From Bremia lactucae (Eukaryota > Oomycota > Peronosporomycetes > Peronosporales > Peronosporaceae): a stretch of 64,000 nucleotides of DNA. The DNA is taken from the NCBI RefSeq assembly GCF_004359215.1, contig NC_090617.1:2915342-2979341 (forward strand). The letters run 5' to 3'. How positions within the stretch are numbered: position 1 is the stretch's first letter; each line of letters opens with the position of its first letter. This document shows positions 52,451 to 63,179 of this stretch, in pieces. The translations under genes and the position numbers were made by a program. A model generated the notes under the pieces. It saw only the letters and a program-made list of their open reading frames with translations, did no database searches and was not told the origin of the DNA.

Positions 52451-54157
52451 CTAACACAAAAGAATTGCCTCGAAGGATGCAAACGCATCCTACATTTTAA
52501 GTTGATCGACTCCGCCCGTACCAGCAGTACGCGGACGGATCTGACCACCCCTTTCAAGCAAAAAAGATTCTTGTGATCACGAATAAGACTCTCATGTTGG
52601 TCTGAAGATTCTTTTTCCAAATCCAAAGTTCCTCGAAATCGCGGCGAGCTGACAACAGCTCGTCATGAAGAGCGTGATACTTCCGTTCGTACTCCAACAT
52701 TGAGTACGCACTTTTTGAACGGTTTTCCAACCGTATGATTTGCGAGCCTGCACCGGCTGCTCCAACTAGCTGAGGAAAATTTTTCTTTCGATGCTTTTCT
52801 TAAGCATCAATGGTATAGTGGCAACAATAGCGAGATAAAAGCTCGTTGATGCGAGCCTGGTACGCGTTTATATGCAATGTCATTGGACGCGATGCTTGGC
52901 TTCAAAGACTTAATGTGATTTGCGTTAAGTTTGAGAAACGAAATCCAACCAGTGCAAGGCATTAATTGCAACAATTGTCACGTGAGGCAGGACTTCCATG
53001 CCTCACGTGAGATGATTCCTGTTCGCGTTATTTTGGCAACATGAAGCGGGTGAAAGGGGATGTAAATTTTTTTTTTTCGTCCTAAGGAAGGGCTCGCATC
53101 TCTATTGAGATCACCCCACGCGATTGACGTTTTGCAATCGATTTACAAGCACCAGGGGCGCGTGCTTTCTGATGTACCTTCTGATCCATCGGCTGGGTCC
53201 CGTCATACAGACGGACGAGACCCTCAACGTCAACAATCAGCTGGGAACGAGGCTCCCAGCTGTCATGCGAAGGTGAACAACCGCGTCAGAGAACAAGATA
53301 ACTCGTTTGATGCCCTATCTCATCTTGGTGGTTAACGTTGCGTTTCACAAAGAAACGTTGATCACGTGGGAATTCACCAATGGGTGTGGTGGAGGAGGGA
53401 AAATTTGATTCGACCTGTATGTCGGATCTAAAGTCGAAGATCAAAAAAACTCGACCACTACCTCCATATATCGAGAGGGTCTTGATCACGAGCGCGGTAA
53501 GCGTCACTACGTAGAAGTTCTTCGCGCTGGGATCAAGGCCATGTAGCTTTGTCGCATTAAATAAGGGATATTTATTGTGAGGAGTAGTCTCTCCGGAAAA
53601 GCTACTGACTACCCGTTCGGGCAGAAGCCACTACTTCTTCTCAAGGGCAGGACGAGATATTTTAACATTTACGCTCCCCTGAGTGATACCCACCGAAGCA
53701 GGGGTACCACAAGAAATTCATTCCGATGGCTTCCGCCTTCGTCATCACCGCGTACAGAAATTAGTGCGGGTGAAGGCACGGAAGACGGTGCTGGCGATGA
53801 GGAATTATACTCAACGACGGAATTAAACATGATATAGTGAACGCTATTACGACTACCCGATTGAGCCCCCTCATTCGAAGGCTAATAGTCAGCCGCCTTA
53901 AGACGTTCAGGCGAGAGTCCCGCTCTCCTCAAGTCGGCCATCTCGTCCGACTCGCTTTCGTAGTCGACCTCCAAAGAGGGGTTGCATTCATGTGGTGTAT
54001 CACCACGTGCACCCGCAACATTTAGAGTTGCGGGAGAAGATGACACTACGGCAGACGGAACATCTGCCGCAAGAGACAATAATGCGTCGCCCGCGGCTGC
54101 ATTAACCACAGCCAAAGGCACCGCACTATTCGCATACCGTATGGACTTGTTCATCAT
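52411..54157 (-). pseudogene. AS-ORF of Gypsy-A copy 4 (antisense gene, middle block inverted)
   Basis: The N terminus begins at ATG 54157 (MMNKSIRYANSAVPLAVVNA, AAGDALLSLAADVPSAVVSS) and runs to YESESDEMADL, then PSAKN near 53520. The coil end (SAYSMLEYERKYHALHDELL) is at 52640-52720. Between them, 52785-53515 reads on the plus strand (separate entry). This fourth copy confirms the start and Ala-rich N terminus. Confidence 0.68.
52785..53515 (+). pseudogene. Inverted block of the copy-4 AS-ORF and chromodomain
   Basis: On the plus strand: FSFDAFLKHQWYSGNN, then frame-shifted middle, then HAIDVLQSIYKHQGRVLSDV, HTDGRDPQRQQSAGNEAPSC, ending DHERGKRH. These belong to AS-ORF, whose flanks here are minus. 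The chromodomain piece (QRFFVKRNVNHQ) is correspondingly minus although pol is plus. About 730 bp flipped in place. Confidence 0.78.
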
Positions 54158-54260
54158 GCGATAGAATTAAAAATGATGGTTCTGACCAATCAACATCGTC
54201 TTTAATAAAGTGGTCTTATAGTGACCACTCTACCCAATGACAGTCAGAGTGATTGTCTAT

Positions 54261-54538
54261 TAAGGGAGAAGTGATGTAACGGGGTGTATCGTTACATGAA
54301 GTCAACACTAAAAGGTTGTTAATTAGTATATTATCTAAAAGGTAATATTTGGAGAATATTACTTTACATTATAATATTAGGAAAGCTTATACATTGGTAG
54401 ATATATGCCATTATACCTACTTGCTCCGCGGTCCAGTCAGCACTGGACGCGCGCAAAGAGAGAGACAGACAAGAATTTATTTACATGTTTTGTATAAGTA
54501 TATAATTAAGTTAGTATTAAAAAAAATAAACACAAGAA
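54261..54538 (+). repeat. Gypsy-A copy 4: polypurine tract and truncated 3' LTR
   Basis: TAAGGGAGAAGTGA precedes TGTAACGGGG at 54275. The LTR stops at about 54538 (AAACACAAGAA), lacking its last ~180 bp, and runs directly into an LTR in the opposite orientation. Confidence 0.82.
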
Positions 54539-54539
54539 C

Positions 54540-54907
54540 GTCACTTCACGTACACTAGTACGTGCAGAGGAAGACACCTCTTTGTAAGAAAACTAACATA
54601 AAGAGGGTTAATTGGAAATTGTATTAATATAATTAAGTATCTCTTCTTTCTATATGTTAAGATTAACTGAATTATAAACTAATACCAAACATGCAATTAA
54701 AATCTTATCTCTCTCTCTCTCTTTGTTTACCTTACAGCTGATTAGTCTGCGGGATAAATAGATATAATGGCCTTTAGCTATTAATGGATAAGATTTCTGA
54801 ACATTACTATATAAAGAAATGTTCCCAAAATATTATCTACCTTTTCGATAATATATTAATTAACAACCTTTAAGTTTTACTTTCATTTAATGATACACCC
54901 CGTTAGA
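54540..54907 (-). repeat. Gypsy-A LTR, opposite orientation, truncated
   Basis: Reverse complement of a Gypsy-A LTR of the other subtype (CAGCTGATTAGTCTG), ending ACCCCGTTAGA at 54907. It includes the palindrome CACGTAC..GTACGTG but lacks the last ~75 bp. A (TC)8-like run lies at 54706-54722. No polypurine tract follows. Confidence 0.82.
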
Positions 54908-55425
54908 CTCAGGGGATGAGAATTCCGCAAAAAGATGTGGAAGATTGCGTCAGTTTGTTTGTGCATAAGGCGGGTACTTCAGCTTAGAAATAGGGGGTTC
55001 TTTTCCAACAACCTTGAATATACGTATTGTTAAATTTTCTCTGTGGTGCTCAAGTGCTCGTTTCAAGATAAAGTTTCTCCTGTGCCTTATTGTAGCTCTT
55101 GCTTTTGCTGGCTTTACCAACTCGCAATCATTTCCTCAAGGAACTGGTCCAGTTGATTGCTAACAGGAATGAGGGTAAATTACGACTGAATTAAAATTAG
55201 TTTTACTAACCGATACTTTTGGTATACTCCTTAAAGTATCGCCTATCCTAAATCTAATTCTTACTGAGAATCATCTCTCCTAATTGCGCAAACCTTTTTA
55301 CTTGTTGTTATTATGGCGCATATGTAAAATTAAATTAAAGAAAATACATGTTTTAAAAGGTAAATCGAAATGAGTGGTCAAGGGCTCAGCGAGTTGATTG
55401 GTCCTTACATCCTTCCCGATTTGAT
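54908..55425. other. Unassigned, possibly Gypsy-E 3' end
   Basis: Lies beyond the Gypsy-E chromodomain on the element strand, where polypurine tract and LTR would be expected. With one copy in the window I cannot delimit them. Confidence 0.35.
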
Positions 55426-55429
55426 CTCT

Positions 55430-55620
55430 CGTTGACGCTGATTGAAATTGGCGACGAGATCCTTCCAGTGGCAGACATGGCGAATATTTTCATCTTTATA
55501 CCAGCTGGCTTCTTCCTTAATTTCGCTATGCCATTGTACGAGCGAGTATGGTTGACAATTGGCTTTTCTTCAAGAGACGTTCAATAACTTGAAGATGATC
55601 CGCTGTGCCATTATCCTCGA
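55430..55620 (-). pseudogene. Gypsy-E chromodomain
   Basis: EPNAPKFEDNG, HLQVIERLLKKSQL, then after a frameshift VQWHSEIKEEASWYKDENIR and WKDLVANFNQRQREI. Chromodomain pattern with Trp residues in place. Confidence 0.65.
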
Positions 55621-56760
55621 ATTTTGGTGCATTCGGTTCGGACGACTTCGAATCTTCTCCGGTGTCGGTTCATACTTTCATAGAACTTCGACATTAATGG
55701 TTGCAATAATACTTTTCATACTTTGTGGTAACTTTAGCCTTGCCACATTAGGATTAATCATTTTGATAATTTCGAATGGTCCCACCTTTCTTGCCGCAAA
55801 CTTAGCTCTTGGTGTCCCCATATCTTTCGCAGCGTGTTTCGACGATTTTCTGCGAGTATCATGCATAACTAGATCTCCAACCTTGAATGCAACTTGATTT
55901 ATTCGGCGCTTTTGATCGTAATATTGTTTTTGCGAAGCTTGTGCTTTTAGAAGATTTCTGCGAGCCTGCTCGATGATCTTTGCTCGTTCTTCGATAAGCT
56001 CTTTTGCGTATACGTCAATCTCCTTTGGTTGACTATTCCAGCCTAGAGCCTTTTGCCATGTAGAGCGTTTCTTTCTTTTCGTATTAGTTTCAAAGGGAGA
56101 GTATCCCGTGGATACACTAACCAGTGTAGAGTGTGCATACTCTATGCTTTCCAAGTGTTCGGTCCAGTCAGTGCCATGGTAAGATACCATGCACCTGAGT
56201 GCGTCCTCTATTACAAGGTTCTGTCGCTCGGTCTGTCCATCGGCTTGAGCCCGATGAGCTGTTGTTATACTTAGACGAACACCGATGATCGTCATCAAAG
56301 ACTTCCAAATCATGGACGTGAACTATCTCGGTCACTGATAATAACTTCTGGAAGATCATGGTGTCGAGCTACAGCATAGATAAATGCTTTTGCTGTTGTA
56401 CATGCATCGTCCTTAACGTGCACTGCTGCGTACTTTGTTCGTTTGATCACGTAATTGACAACAATAAAGATGGCATCAAATCCATTGAACACAGGAAGCC
56501 CTGTTATGAAGTCCATTGACACCACTTGCCAGCAAGCATCCGGTATTGGAAATTGGCATAAGTAATTCGTTTTTTTCTTTAATTATCATGTTTCCAACGT
56601 GCGCAGGTTTCACAGGTTTTGACATATTCCTTGACGTCTTTCTGTAACGATTTCTAGTTATACCACTGAGCCACTCGCAAGTATGTTCTGCGATTGCCCG
56701 GATGAGCAGCTATTGCCGAATTATGATATTTCGTTATTACTTTCGTTCGCAAACTGTTAT
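55621..56760 (-). pseudogene. Gypsy-E integrase
   Basis: Zinc-binding KYHNSAIAAHPGN and KTCETCARWKHDN (56600-56750); core VSMDFITGLPVFNGFDAIFI with the first Asp; EVIISDRDSSRP with the second. After a frameshift, AHRAQADGQTERQNLVIEDA holds the Glu. The C terminus VAFKVGDLVMHDTRR, RKVGPFEIIKMINPN is a clear GPF domain. The 212-codon frame at 55678-56313 is open. Confidence 0.88.
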
Positions 56761-57098
56761 TGCTGGGCACGCATAGACGGTAAGCTTATTTGATGTGCGC
56801 AAAAACAACAATTCTTCTTGCTTGACAAACAATGAACTTTTTCGGAGCTTTTCCATGCTTTTTTAAACTCAGCATCTCTGGCGTAGCCTTGTTGAAGAAG
56901 CTTACGAGCTTTCGGTGACAACTCGACATACGACGCTGTCATTAAGGTGGCAACTTGCAGAGCCTCAGCCTCCCGGGGCAGAGTTGGCACCGAGGGCAAG
57001 CAAATTAAACGTGTACCTCGCTGTTGGCAACTATAATCGCACTTATGAAAGTTGATATTGTCCACGACAGTATCATCAGGCGGGGCGATAGCGCATCA
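56757..57098 (-). pseudogene. Gypsy-E RNase H end and tether
   Basis: DALSPR.. frame-shifted to RPDDTVVDNINF marks the end of RNase H (DALSRRPD). A linker follows (TLPREAEALQVATLMTASYV, LSPKARKLLQQGYARDAEFK). RT and upstream parts are missing. Confidence 0.68.
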
Positions 57099-57300
57099 GT
57101 GTGGCACCACTTGGACTGAAGTAGAGCAGTGGTCTTGTACTGAAGCAGTACAAGTCGGCAGTACCCCAATACAGGGAGCATACAAGAAAACAGATCGACA
57201 GCCTGTAACGAGGCACTGTCGACTACTGCTTCAGTACAAGTGGTGCCAAACGTCACTTCATGTTTACTAGTACGTGCAGAGGAAGACTCTTTTTAAAACA
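57099..57300. repeat. Two Gypsy-A LTR end fragments in opposite orientation
   Basis: 57099-57173 is the plus-oriented LTR end (ACTTGTACTGAAGC.., ending CCCCAATACA in place of GTTACA). 57213-57300 is the minus-oriented end (TGTAACGAGGCACTG..). They point toward each other with 39 bp between: a minimal head-to-head remnant. Confidence 0.78.
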
Positions 57301-57309
57301 TTTGCTTTA

Positions 57310-57437
57310 AAAAAGGCTGTTGATCGGTTCGATAGAGTAGAAATGCTTCGGGTTTCCTCTCCACTGGACGAGTATCTGATACTACTGCCTCACGGAGTGG
57401 TGGGCGAGCCACCTTTCAACAAGAAAGCAATGGTTCC
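57310..57437 (-). pseudogene. Gypsy-B copy 2: chromodomain
   Basis: GGNHCFLVERWLAHHSVRQ, stop, YQILVQWRGNPKHFYSIEP. Truncated after EPINS by the LTR A fragment, so the AS-ORF N terminus and 3' LTR of this copy are gone. Confidence 0.7.
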
Positions 57438-57780
57438 CACCCGCATCCATCAGTGCAGGCGGCGCCCGAAAGGAGTGGCGATTACGCCCACTTCCACGCG
57501 GCTGCCTTACCGCGTCCGTTCAGTCACAGGCGTTAAGTGCTGCTGAACGACGTATTGCGGATCTCGAGGGTCAAGTCTCACGACTGACCTCGGATCTCGT
57601 TGATGTTTGCAAGAAAAATCGTCAGGATTACGAACGCCTGAAACTTCGGCTGAACATCGTGGAGAAAATGATGCTGAGGGGCCTTCGCTCTCCGGAACCG
57701 TTACGTTCTCATGAAATGATAAGGTCGGTGGCAAGTCTTTCCCCCTCTTCATCTTCCACATCTGTTTGACACTCGACAAA
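57400..57780 (+). pseudogene. AS-ORF of Gypsy-B copy 2: coiled-coil end
   Basis: GSHPHPSVQAAPERSG, then after one frame change SAAERRIADLEGQVSRLTSD, LVDVCKKNRQDYERLKLRLN, ending in a Ser-rich tail at TGA near 57769. It matches minus-strand 31798-32200 block for block. The opposite (sense) strand is open too. Confidence 0.68.
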
Positions 57781-58400
57781 TGGTCAATGTCACCATCAGT
57801 GTCCATAGACTGATGGTATATGTGAATTTATTTGGGTCTACATACCGTTTGAGACGACCAACGTGAAAGACGGGGTGTAATTTCATATATGGCGGAAGGG
57901 TTAGCCTATAATCCAGGTCTCTGACCTCCTCGACCACAGTAGATGACCCAATGAAACGTGGCAATAGTTTCGTAGTACCCTTAGGTAGAACATGAATTGC
58001 ATTTTTAAGTAGAGTAACAGTACCTAATAGCACTTTATCCCCAACACAAAAGCGTTCATTATTTCTGTAACGATTTCGGTTAGAATATTCTTTTTGTTTA
58101 TCCTGTGCGCTTACCATCGCGTCACGGGCTTTTCGTATAATGGCTAAACGCTCATCCATAAAGCGTTGAGCCTCGCTCCCGCTTTTAGCATCCAACTCGC
58201 CTATAACACTACCGAGAGGTCGGTCATAGGACGTAATTGACATTAATGAAACATCGTCTTTATTTTGGAGGACAGGCATTTTTGCCGTGACTCCATCCTG
58301 ACCGCTGGAAAACCGGCAGGGTCACTATGGCAAGTTACTGCCTTTGAGATGATACCCTCACGGGTCATCGTCATATTGACGAAACTATGTCCCTCTTTCG
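57438..58400 (-). pseudogene. Gypsy-B copy 2: integrase C terminus and linker
   Basis: RFMDERLAIIRKARDAMVSA, RFCVGDKVLLGTVTLLKNAI, RFIGSSTVVEEVRDLDYRLT, HPVFHVGRLKRYVDPNKF, then the linker HQRDPRSVVRLDPRDPQYVV. The 177-codon frame at 57749-58279 is open; GPF is G-S-S here. Confidence 0.85.
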
Positions 58401-59362
58401 CACCGAGCATAGTGAGAAGCCTCTTCCACTAAGACTCGGGCTGCGCACAAACGAGACTGGCGTCCGAGAATGGCGCAGTCCGTTAATATAAAACGGTGCC
58501 TCACCCGTACTGGCGTGGACTTTTATTTATAGCGAACTTTGCAAAGAGCAATTGCTTGCTCCACTCTTTGGGAGTTGCTATAGTGCGTAAGACATCCGCC
58601 ACGACCCGATTGGCACGTTCTGTTTGGCCATCGGTCTGAGGATGATCTGTGGTCGACATGTGGAGCTTGCTATTTAGCAGCTCGAACACATGTCGCCAAA
58701 AAACTGACAAAAACGTGAATCCGGCCCGATACTATGGACTTGGGCATCGCGTGTGGTCGGTATACATGATCCAGGAATAAGAGAGCTGCCTCGTTCTCTG
58801 TAATCGATCTTTTTCATGGTGCCAAATGACCATTTTGCTCAGTCTGTCTACAACGACGACGAGCCCTGTCCGACCCTTGTAGTCGGGTGGCATGCTAAAC
58901 ATGAAGTCCAGAGTTACTGACTTCCAACAATCCGTTGGAATCAGTAGGGGCTTCAGTGGCGCACTGCTGAACGGTACATGCTTAACGCGCTGACACTATT
59001 CGCAAGAGCGATGATAGTTGGCCACCCAACTATATAGTTGTGGCCACCAAAATTCATCTGACACTTTTAAAAATATCTTTCCACGGCCCAGATGCCCACT
59101 CGATGGCGCATCATGGAGCTCGTGAAGGATCTCAGCTTGAAATTTTTTTATATGCTCCCAAGGGATCACAAGGTGACAGCTGCTGCCATAACAGGCTATC
59201 GTTGAAGCTAAAGCGATTTAATTTAGCCTCCAGATGCAAGGGTTATCTTTCGTCCACCCAAGTGGTCTAACAGCAGGCAACATTGGTCGTCCTGACTGTA
59301 GCTCTCTTTTATCTAAGATGCCAATGAGCTCGTCACGTGGTATGCCTTCATGGCTGCCAACG
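58401..59362 (-). pseudogene. Gypsy-B copy 2: integrase N-terminal and core
   Basis: SVTLDFMFSMPPDYKGRTGL with the first Asp; SVFWRHVFELLNSKLHMSTT, DHPQTDGQTERANRVVADVL with the Glu. Stops separate the pieces and the second Asp motif is unreadable. The zinc-binding end lies near 59000-59100 in broken frames. Confidence 0.8.
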
Positions 59363-60540
59363 TCAACGGCTGAAATTGTGCTTTCGCACTAGACACACTT
59401 TCCTGGTGTCTAACCTCGAAGTCTGGTCTGCGCGATAAAGCGTCAGCCAACATTCGACTACCCGATTTGTATTAAACTTTGAAATTAAATTTAGAGAAGA
59501 ATGTAAGCCATCTTGCCATTCTAGGCGAGAGGTGCGGCGAGTTTGTTGCGGTCCGTAGTGACGAGTGATCCGTATAAACCACAAATGGTTCGGTGCCCAG
59601 TAGGTACACACGAAACTTAACAAGAGCATACTTTTTGAAAGTATCTCTTTTTCATGCACAGAGTAATTCAGTTCCATGGCTTTTAATAGCCGGGACTGAT
59701 AAGAGATGACACGGTCGACGCTGTCGTCATCCTTCTGCATGAGCGCGCTGCCGATTGCAAAATTACTTGCATCGCAGACGACGCTAAAGGGCTTATCCGC
59801 GTCTGGCAATGCCAAGACCGGTGCCTCTACAAGAGACTGCTTCACTGATGTGAACGCATCTTCTTGTTCTTTTAACCAAACCCATTCTGTGTCCTTTTCA
59901 AGGAGATCAGATAATGGTATAGTTTGCTCCGCATAATTCTTGCTATACTTATGCAAGTAATTAGCGAGCCCTAGGAATTGGCGCAAATCCTTCACATGCC
60001 GTGGGATTGGTCATTCCTTCACTGTTTTTTATTTGTTTGGGTGTACTCGTACACCATGTGTTCCTACGATGCAACCCAGCACAGGTATCTCAAGGACCCC
60101 TATGACGCACTTTTATAAGTTGACGTACGATTGGGCGTCCTTCAAAGTCTGCAACACAGCGTCTAAATGACGCTTCTGCGACTCTTTTGCGCTCAGCCCA
60201 TCCTCAGCCCTACCATGCACGAATACATGTCAAAGTAACGGGGCACGTAGGCACGGTGCTGACGCATCACGGGAGCCACTACTCGATAGAATGTTGTCGG
60301 TGCGTTTTTTAAATCTTGAAGCATCATATGCCACCCCCAAAACATACCGCTTGGAGTGCTTACAGCCGTTTTGGCAACATCGGACTCATTCATGAGTACC
60401 TGATAATAGTCATCTTTTAAAATAAACGCGAAAAGATAGTTGACTTTCCCATGGCGTTCAACAGAACATATTTCGCAGGATTGGCGTTTGCGCCGGTATG
60501 GTCGCCGTTTCAGCTTATTGTAAGCATGAGTCACGCGCCA
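59363..60540 (-). pseudogene. Gypsy-B copy 2: reverse transcriptase and RNase H
   Basis: 60193-60534: YNKLKRRPYRRKRQ, LKDDYYQVLMNESDVAKTAV, LKNAPTTFYRVV; the catalytic site reads RYFDMYSCM, so the second Asp of the FDD pair is lost. 59363-59995: RQFLGLANYLHKYSKNYAEQ, LPDADKPFSVVCDASNFAIG (RNase H Asp) and SVHEKEIL are open. A ~190-bp frame-broken thumb lies between. Confidence 0.87.
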
Positions 60541-61570
60541 TCCACTTTAATGTTGATTTAACTAATATTGCCACCTGTGGCTTTACGCACACAAAAGGTC
60601 GGGCTAAAGCGAGGCGACTTGCTCTCACGTACACGTCCCGCCTTGGCTTTTATTGTCGAAAAACTTATCGATATAATCGACTTGCTCTTTCGGCAACGGC
60701 CATTGCCTGGTCACACACTGCTTGTTGCCAAGTTTGAGATCCATTTTGTGCCCGTTGCCCCTATCTGCTGATAGGCGGCTCGGCACTTTTTCTGGGAACA
60801 CACCGCGATATATTCACAGAACTACAAAGAAGGGACTGTCTTTCAAATCTTTTCAACGAGCAACAGTTCGTGTCTTCTTGTCCGTTTCTAGGACGCTCTC
60901 ATCCATTGCGGACGACGAGCAACAGTTCACCAAGTTCTCTTCTGGAACTGGTGTGACTACTTCGTAGATATTTCCTTTTTTGATTCAGACAGTATCAGAT
61001 CCCATGACACTTCCGGGAGGTTAGGATGCCTTCGCAATTTTCTCTTTGACGGCCTCGAATACCTCGTTCGAAGGCCCATCCTCTTCGTTGGATCTGATCC
61101 AAAGGTCATCCGTATAGACGTGTCTTTGATTGTCCTAATGTTTCAAGTACTCGTTCTCCGAGTAACCACGACCTTTGACTGGGAAGCGGGTGCCGCTGCC
61201 CTCCTGGCTATTCAACCGCACCAGGCTCTAGGCACCGTGTCGGTTCTACAACGCTTGACTTCCTGTCAGCTCGTCGTCTACTGCCACTGGATTTCGGCCT
61301 TGTGCAGGAAATTCGGACACATGACTACTTGCCATCGTCCTTTTCACTACACCAGTCTCTCCCACTTTGTGTCATCTGACTTCCCGTCAGTACACTTTCT
61401 ACTACACCAGGCTTTAGGCTCTGGGTAGGACCTGGTGACGTTTGACATTTCGTCAACGCACTTTCTACCACGTCTGATTTGCATATGCCTCTCGCAGGAG
61501 CACATCCTTTCCGGTGTCCGGCGTAGAGTTAGCAATAGTGCATATACGCCAGTCTATCCTGGTTGGTGTT
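60541..61570 (-). pseudogene. Gypsy-B copy 2: RT fingers and protease-RT linker
   Basis: RT fingers in broken frames (KMDLKLGNKQC, SPTFCV-type near 60600) are preceded by the Ser/Arg/Ala-rich linker. Its plus-strand counterpart is 29875-30300. The 61190-61480 part repeats a short CACCAGGCT-TAGGC unit, apparently tandem slippage in the linker. Confidence 0.6.
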
Positions 61571-61930
61571 TTGCCAATCATGGCATGCCTAGGATGCGGG
61601 AATACGGACTCTCCATACCTAGCGCTGCGAACTTCTGTTTACAAGAAAAGTCACAAAAGCTGAAGGCGAGTTTTGTCTGAACTCCTTTAGACTTAGAGAG
61701 CGCACCGTTCGCTAAACAAACGGTCGCCGTTTCTCCCTTGCCATCCTGGTAAAGCATCTCAAACATCGCCAGTCTCTGATTATGAGCCGCGAGCTTCACA
61801 AAAATTCTGTGATACACCCGAATCCACGAGAAAGGTCATAACCTGGTCATAGTCTCATACTTGAGCGCTATAGACCAGCAGGGTTTAGCTCCGAAATTTC
61901 GGTACCTCAGGGTCTATGCTACCCAATTGT
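61571..61930 (-). pseudogene. Gypsy-B copy 2: protease
   Basis: HRIFVKLAAHNQRLAMFEML, ATVCLANGALSKSKGVQTKL, FAALGMESPYSRILGMP. The segment before (61800-61860) gives the active-site region, VDSGVSQ-like in a shifted frame. Close to the copy at 29340-29874. Confidence 0.75.
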
Positions 61931-62825
61931 ACGATAACTGTGAACATAGTGGTAGCTTCAGAGTCCGCGTCAGTAGGGCATTCCACCCCTTCTGCGCTCC
62001 TGCATTTCCCAAACGCTCAGTGTCTATACAGAGCTCATGCGTCTAGCACGATGGTTCTTATTATCCACCTTTTGGGTAGGGAGTCCTCTTGCTGGGTGTC
62101 TTTGCCCGATTTAAAGCAGACTACATCTGCATTGCTCAACTCCATGGGAGTGGCATCCGCCCCCTCGGCCGACGGCTTATACCAAGCTGTCGCCAAGGCA
62201 CTGTTAAAGAATTGCCCCTCGACTAAGGCAATTTAAATTGCCTCTTCCATTGTAGACGGCACCTTTCTAAAAACGGTCTGTCGCGATGGGCCGTGCCGTA
62301 GTCCATTCATAAATATGGGCACAATAATGTGCTTCGTAATCGGGCCTATGGAAATGGATGCCGACAGCGAGCGCATCTTCTGCTTATACTATTGCAGAGA
62401 TCTCGTCGCCTGTCGCGCCCCAAAGAAGCGCGCTTAAAGCAACACCTCGTTGTTCGGCGGCTGGTAAAAGGCACGAATCTTTCCCTTAAAAATTGCCCAT
62501 ATAGGGAAAGTTTTTCCGTCTACCATAAGCGACGAGTAAGCCCACCCGGAGGCCTTACCGGGTGGGCTTACTCGTCGCTTACGACACCGTTCGGCAGTGT
62601 CATCGATGAGCTGCGCCACATTGCATTTCTCTACGGCTAATAGCCAGTAGACAATCGTGTGCGCTGGAGGTCCATCGAACTTGGGCGGGTCCATCCGAAT
62701 GGGCCTCGGCTGATGTGGCCGGGCGGAGAGTATCTCAACAGTCCTGTTGATAGCCTCGCTCCGAGCCTGCTCACGCCTCAGATCACCCCGAATTTGAGTG
62801 ACAGGCTCCGCCGCAGTATGACTCT
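61931..62825 (-). pseudogene. Gypsy-B copy 2: Gag core and C terminus
   Basis: RMDPPKFDGPPAHTIVYWLL, AVEKCNVAQLIDD, then the fold-back (62526-62581), GKASGWAYSSLMVDGKTFPI and FKGKIRAFYQPPNNEVLL (62434-62694). The C terminus with knuckle remnants continues leftward in broken frames. The N terminus is the inverted block at 62826. Confidence 0.8.
62526..62581. repeat. Perfect fold-back: 24-bp inverted repeat, 8-nt spacer
   Basis: Left arm 62526-62549 and right arm 62558-62581 are exact reverse complements around AGGCCTTA. The right arm is normal Gag sequence (GWAYSSL region); the left arm is an inverted duplicate of it. Confidence 0.95.
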
Positions 62826-63037
62826 GTACTTGAAATTCTTCCCACGACCTTCACCTCTGATTATGTACGTGAAAATGAGCCTCAATATCGATTGGGCTCA
62901 TTTTCTCCATCTGTGCGACCATCATCGGGAGTTGGCTGAGCACAAGGCGCAGGGACCTGGTGAATAAGCCCTTGCCAGACTTTTGAGTTGTCCTCCTGAG
63001 AAACATGTTGCTTAGTTGGAGCAGTATGAGGCGTTCG
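62826..63037 (+). pseudogene. Gypsy-B copy 2: Gag N terminus and primer-binding site, inverted in place
   Basis: The plus strand reads FPRPSPLIMYVKMSLNIDWA, HFLHLCDHHRELAEHKAQGP, then PPEKHVA, LEQYEAFVLG. This is the Gag N terminus that normally follows the LTR on the minus strand (compare 26820-27032). Here it is reversed between LTR (63038) and Gag core, about 212 bp. Confidence 0.8.
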
Positions 63038-63179
63038 TGCTAGGCGGACACGTCTAATGCGACCACGCTACACGTATTAGCACAGTGACGAAGCGGTTTG
63101 ACCGTCATCTCTCGCGTTCAGTGAGGTAGTTGGTGGGAGCCTAAGCGACCTCACCAAACGAACTAAACGTCACGGGAGC
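63038..63179 (-). repeat. Gypsy-B copy 2: 5' LTR, interrupted
   Basis: TGCTAGGCGGACACG to GTCACGGGAGC is the first 142 bp (in plus reading) of the Gypsy-B LTR. A Gypsy-A LTR starts at 63180. The rest should lie beyond the window, right of the inserted element. Confidence 0.85.

Larger units (their letters stand above)
47388..54538 (+). mobile_element. Gypsy-A copy 4, LTR to LTR, with two inverted internal blocks
   Basis: 5' LTR, primer-binding site, gag, protease, linker (inverted), RT, RNase H, integrase, linker/AS-ORF region (one block inverted), polypurine tract and 3' LTR are all present in order. Both LTRs are the GGTCCAGTCAGCACTGG subtype, consistent with one element. All frames are damaged. 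This copy defines the family architecture. Confidence 0.88.
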
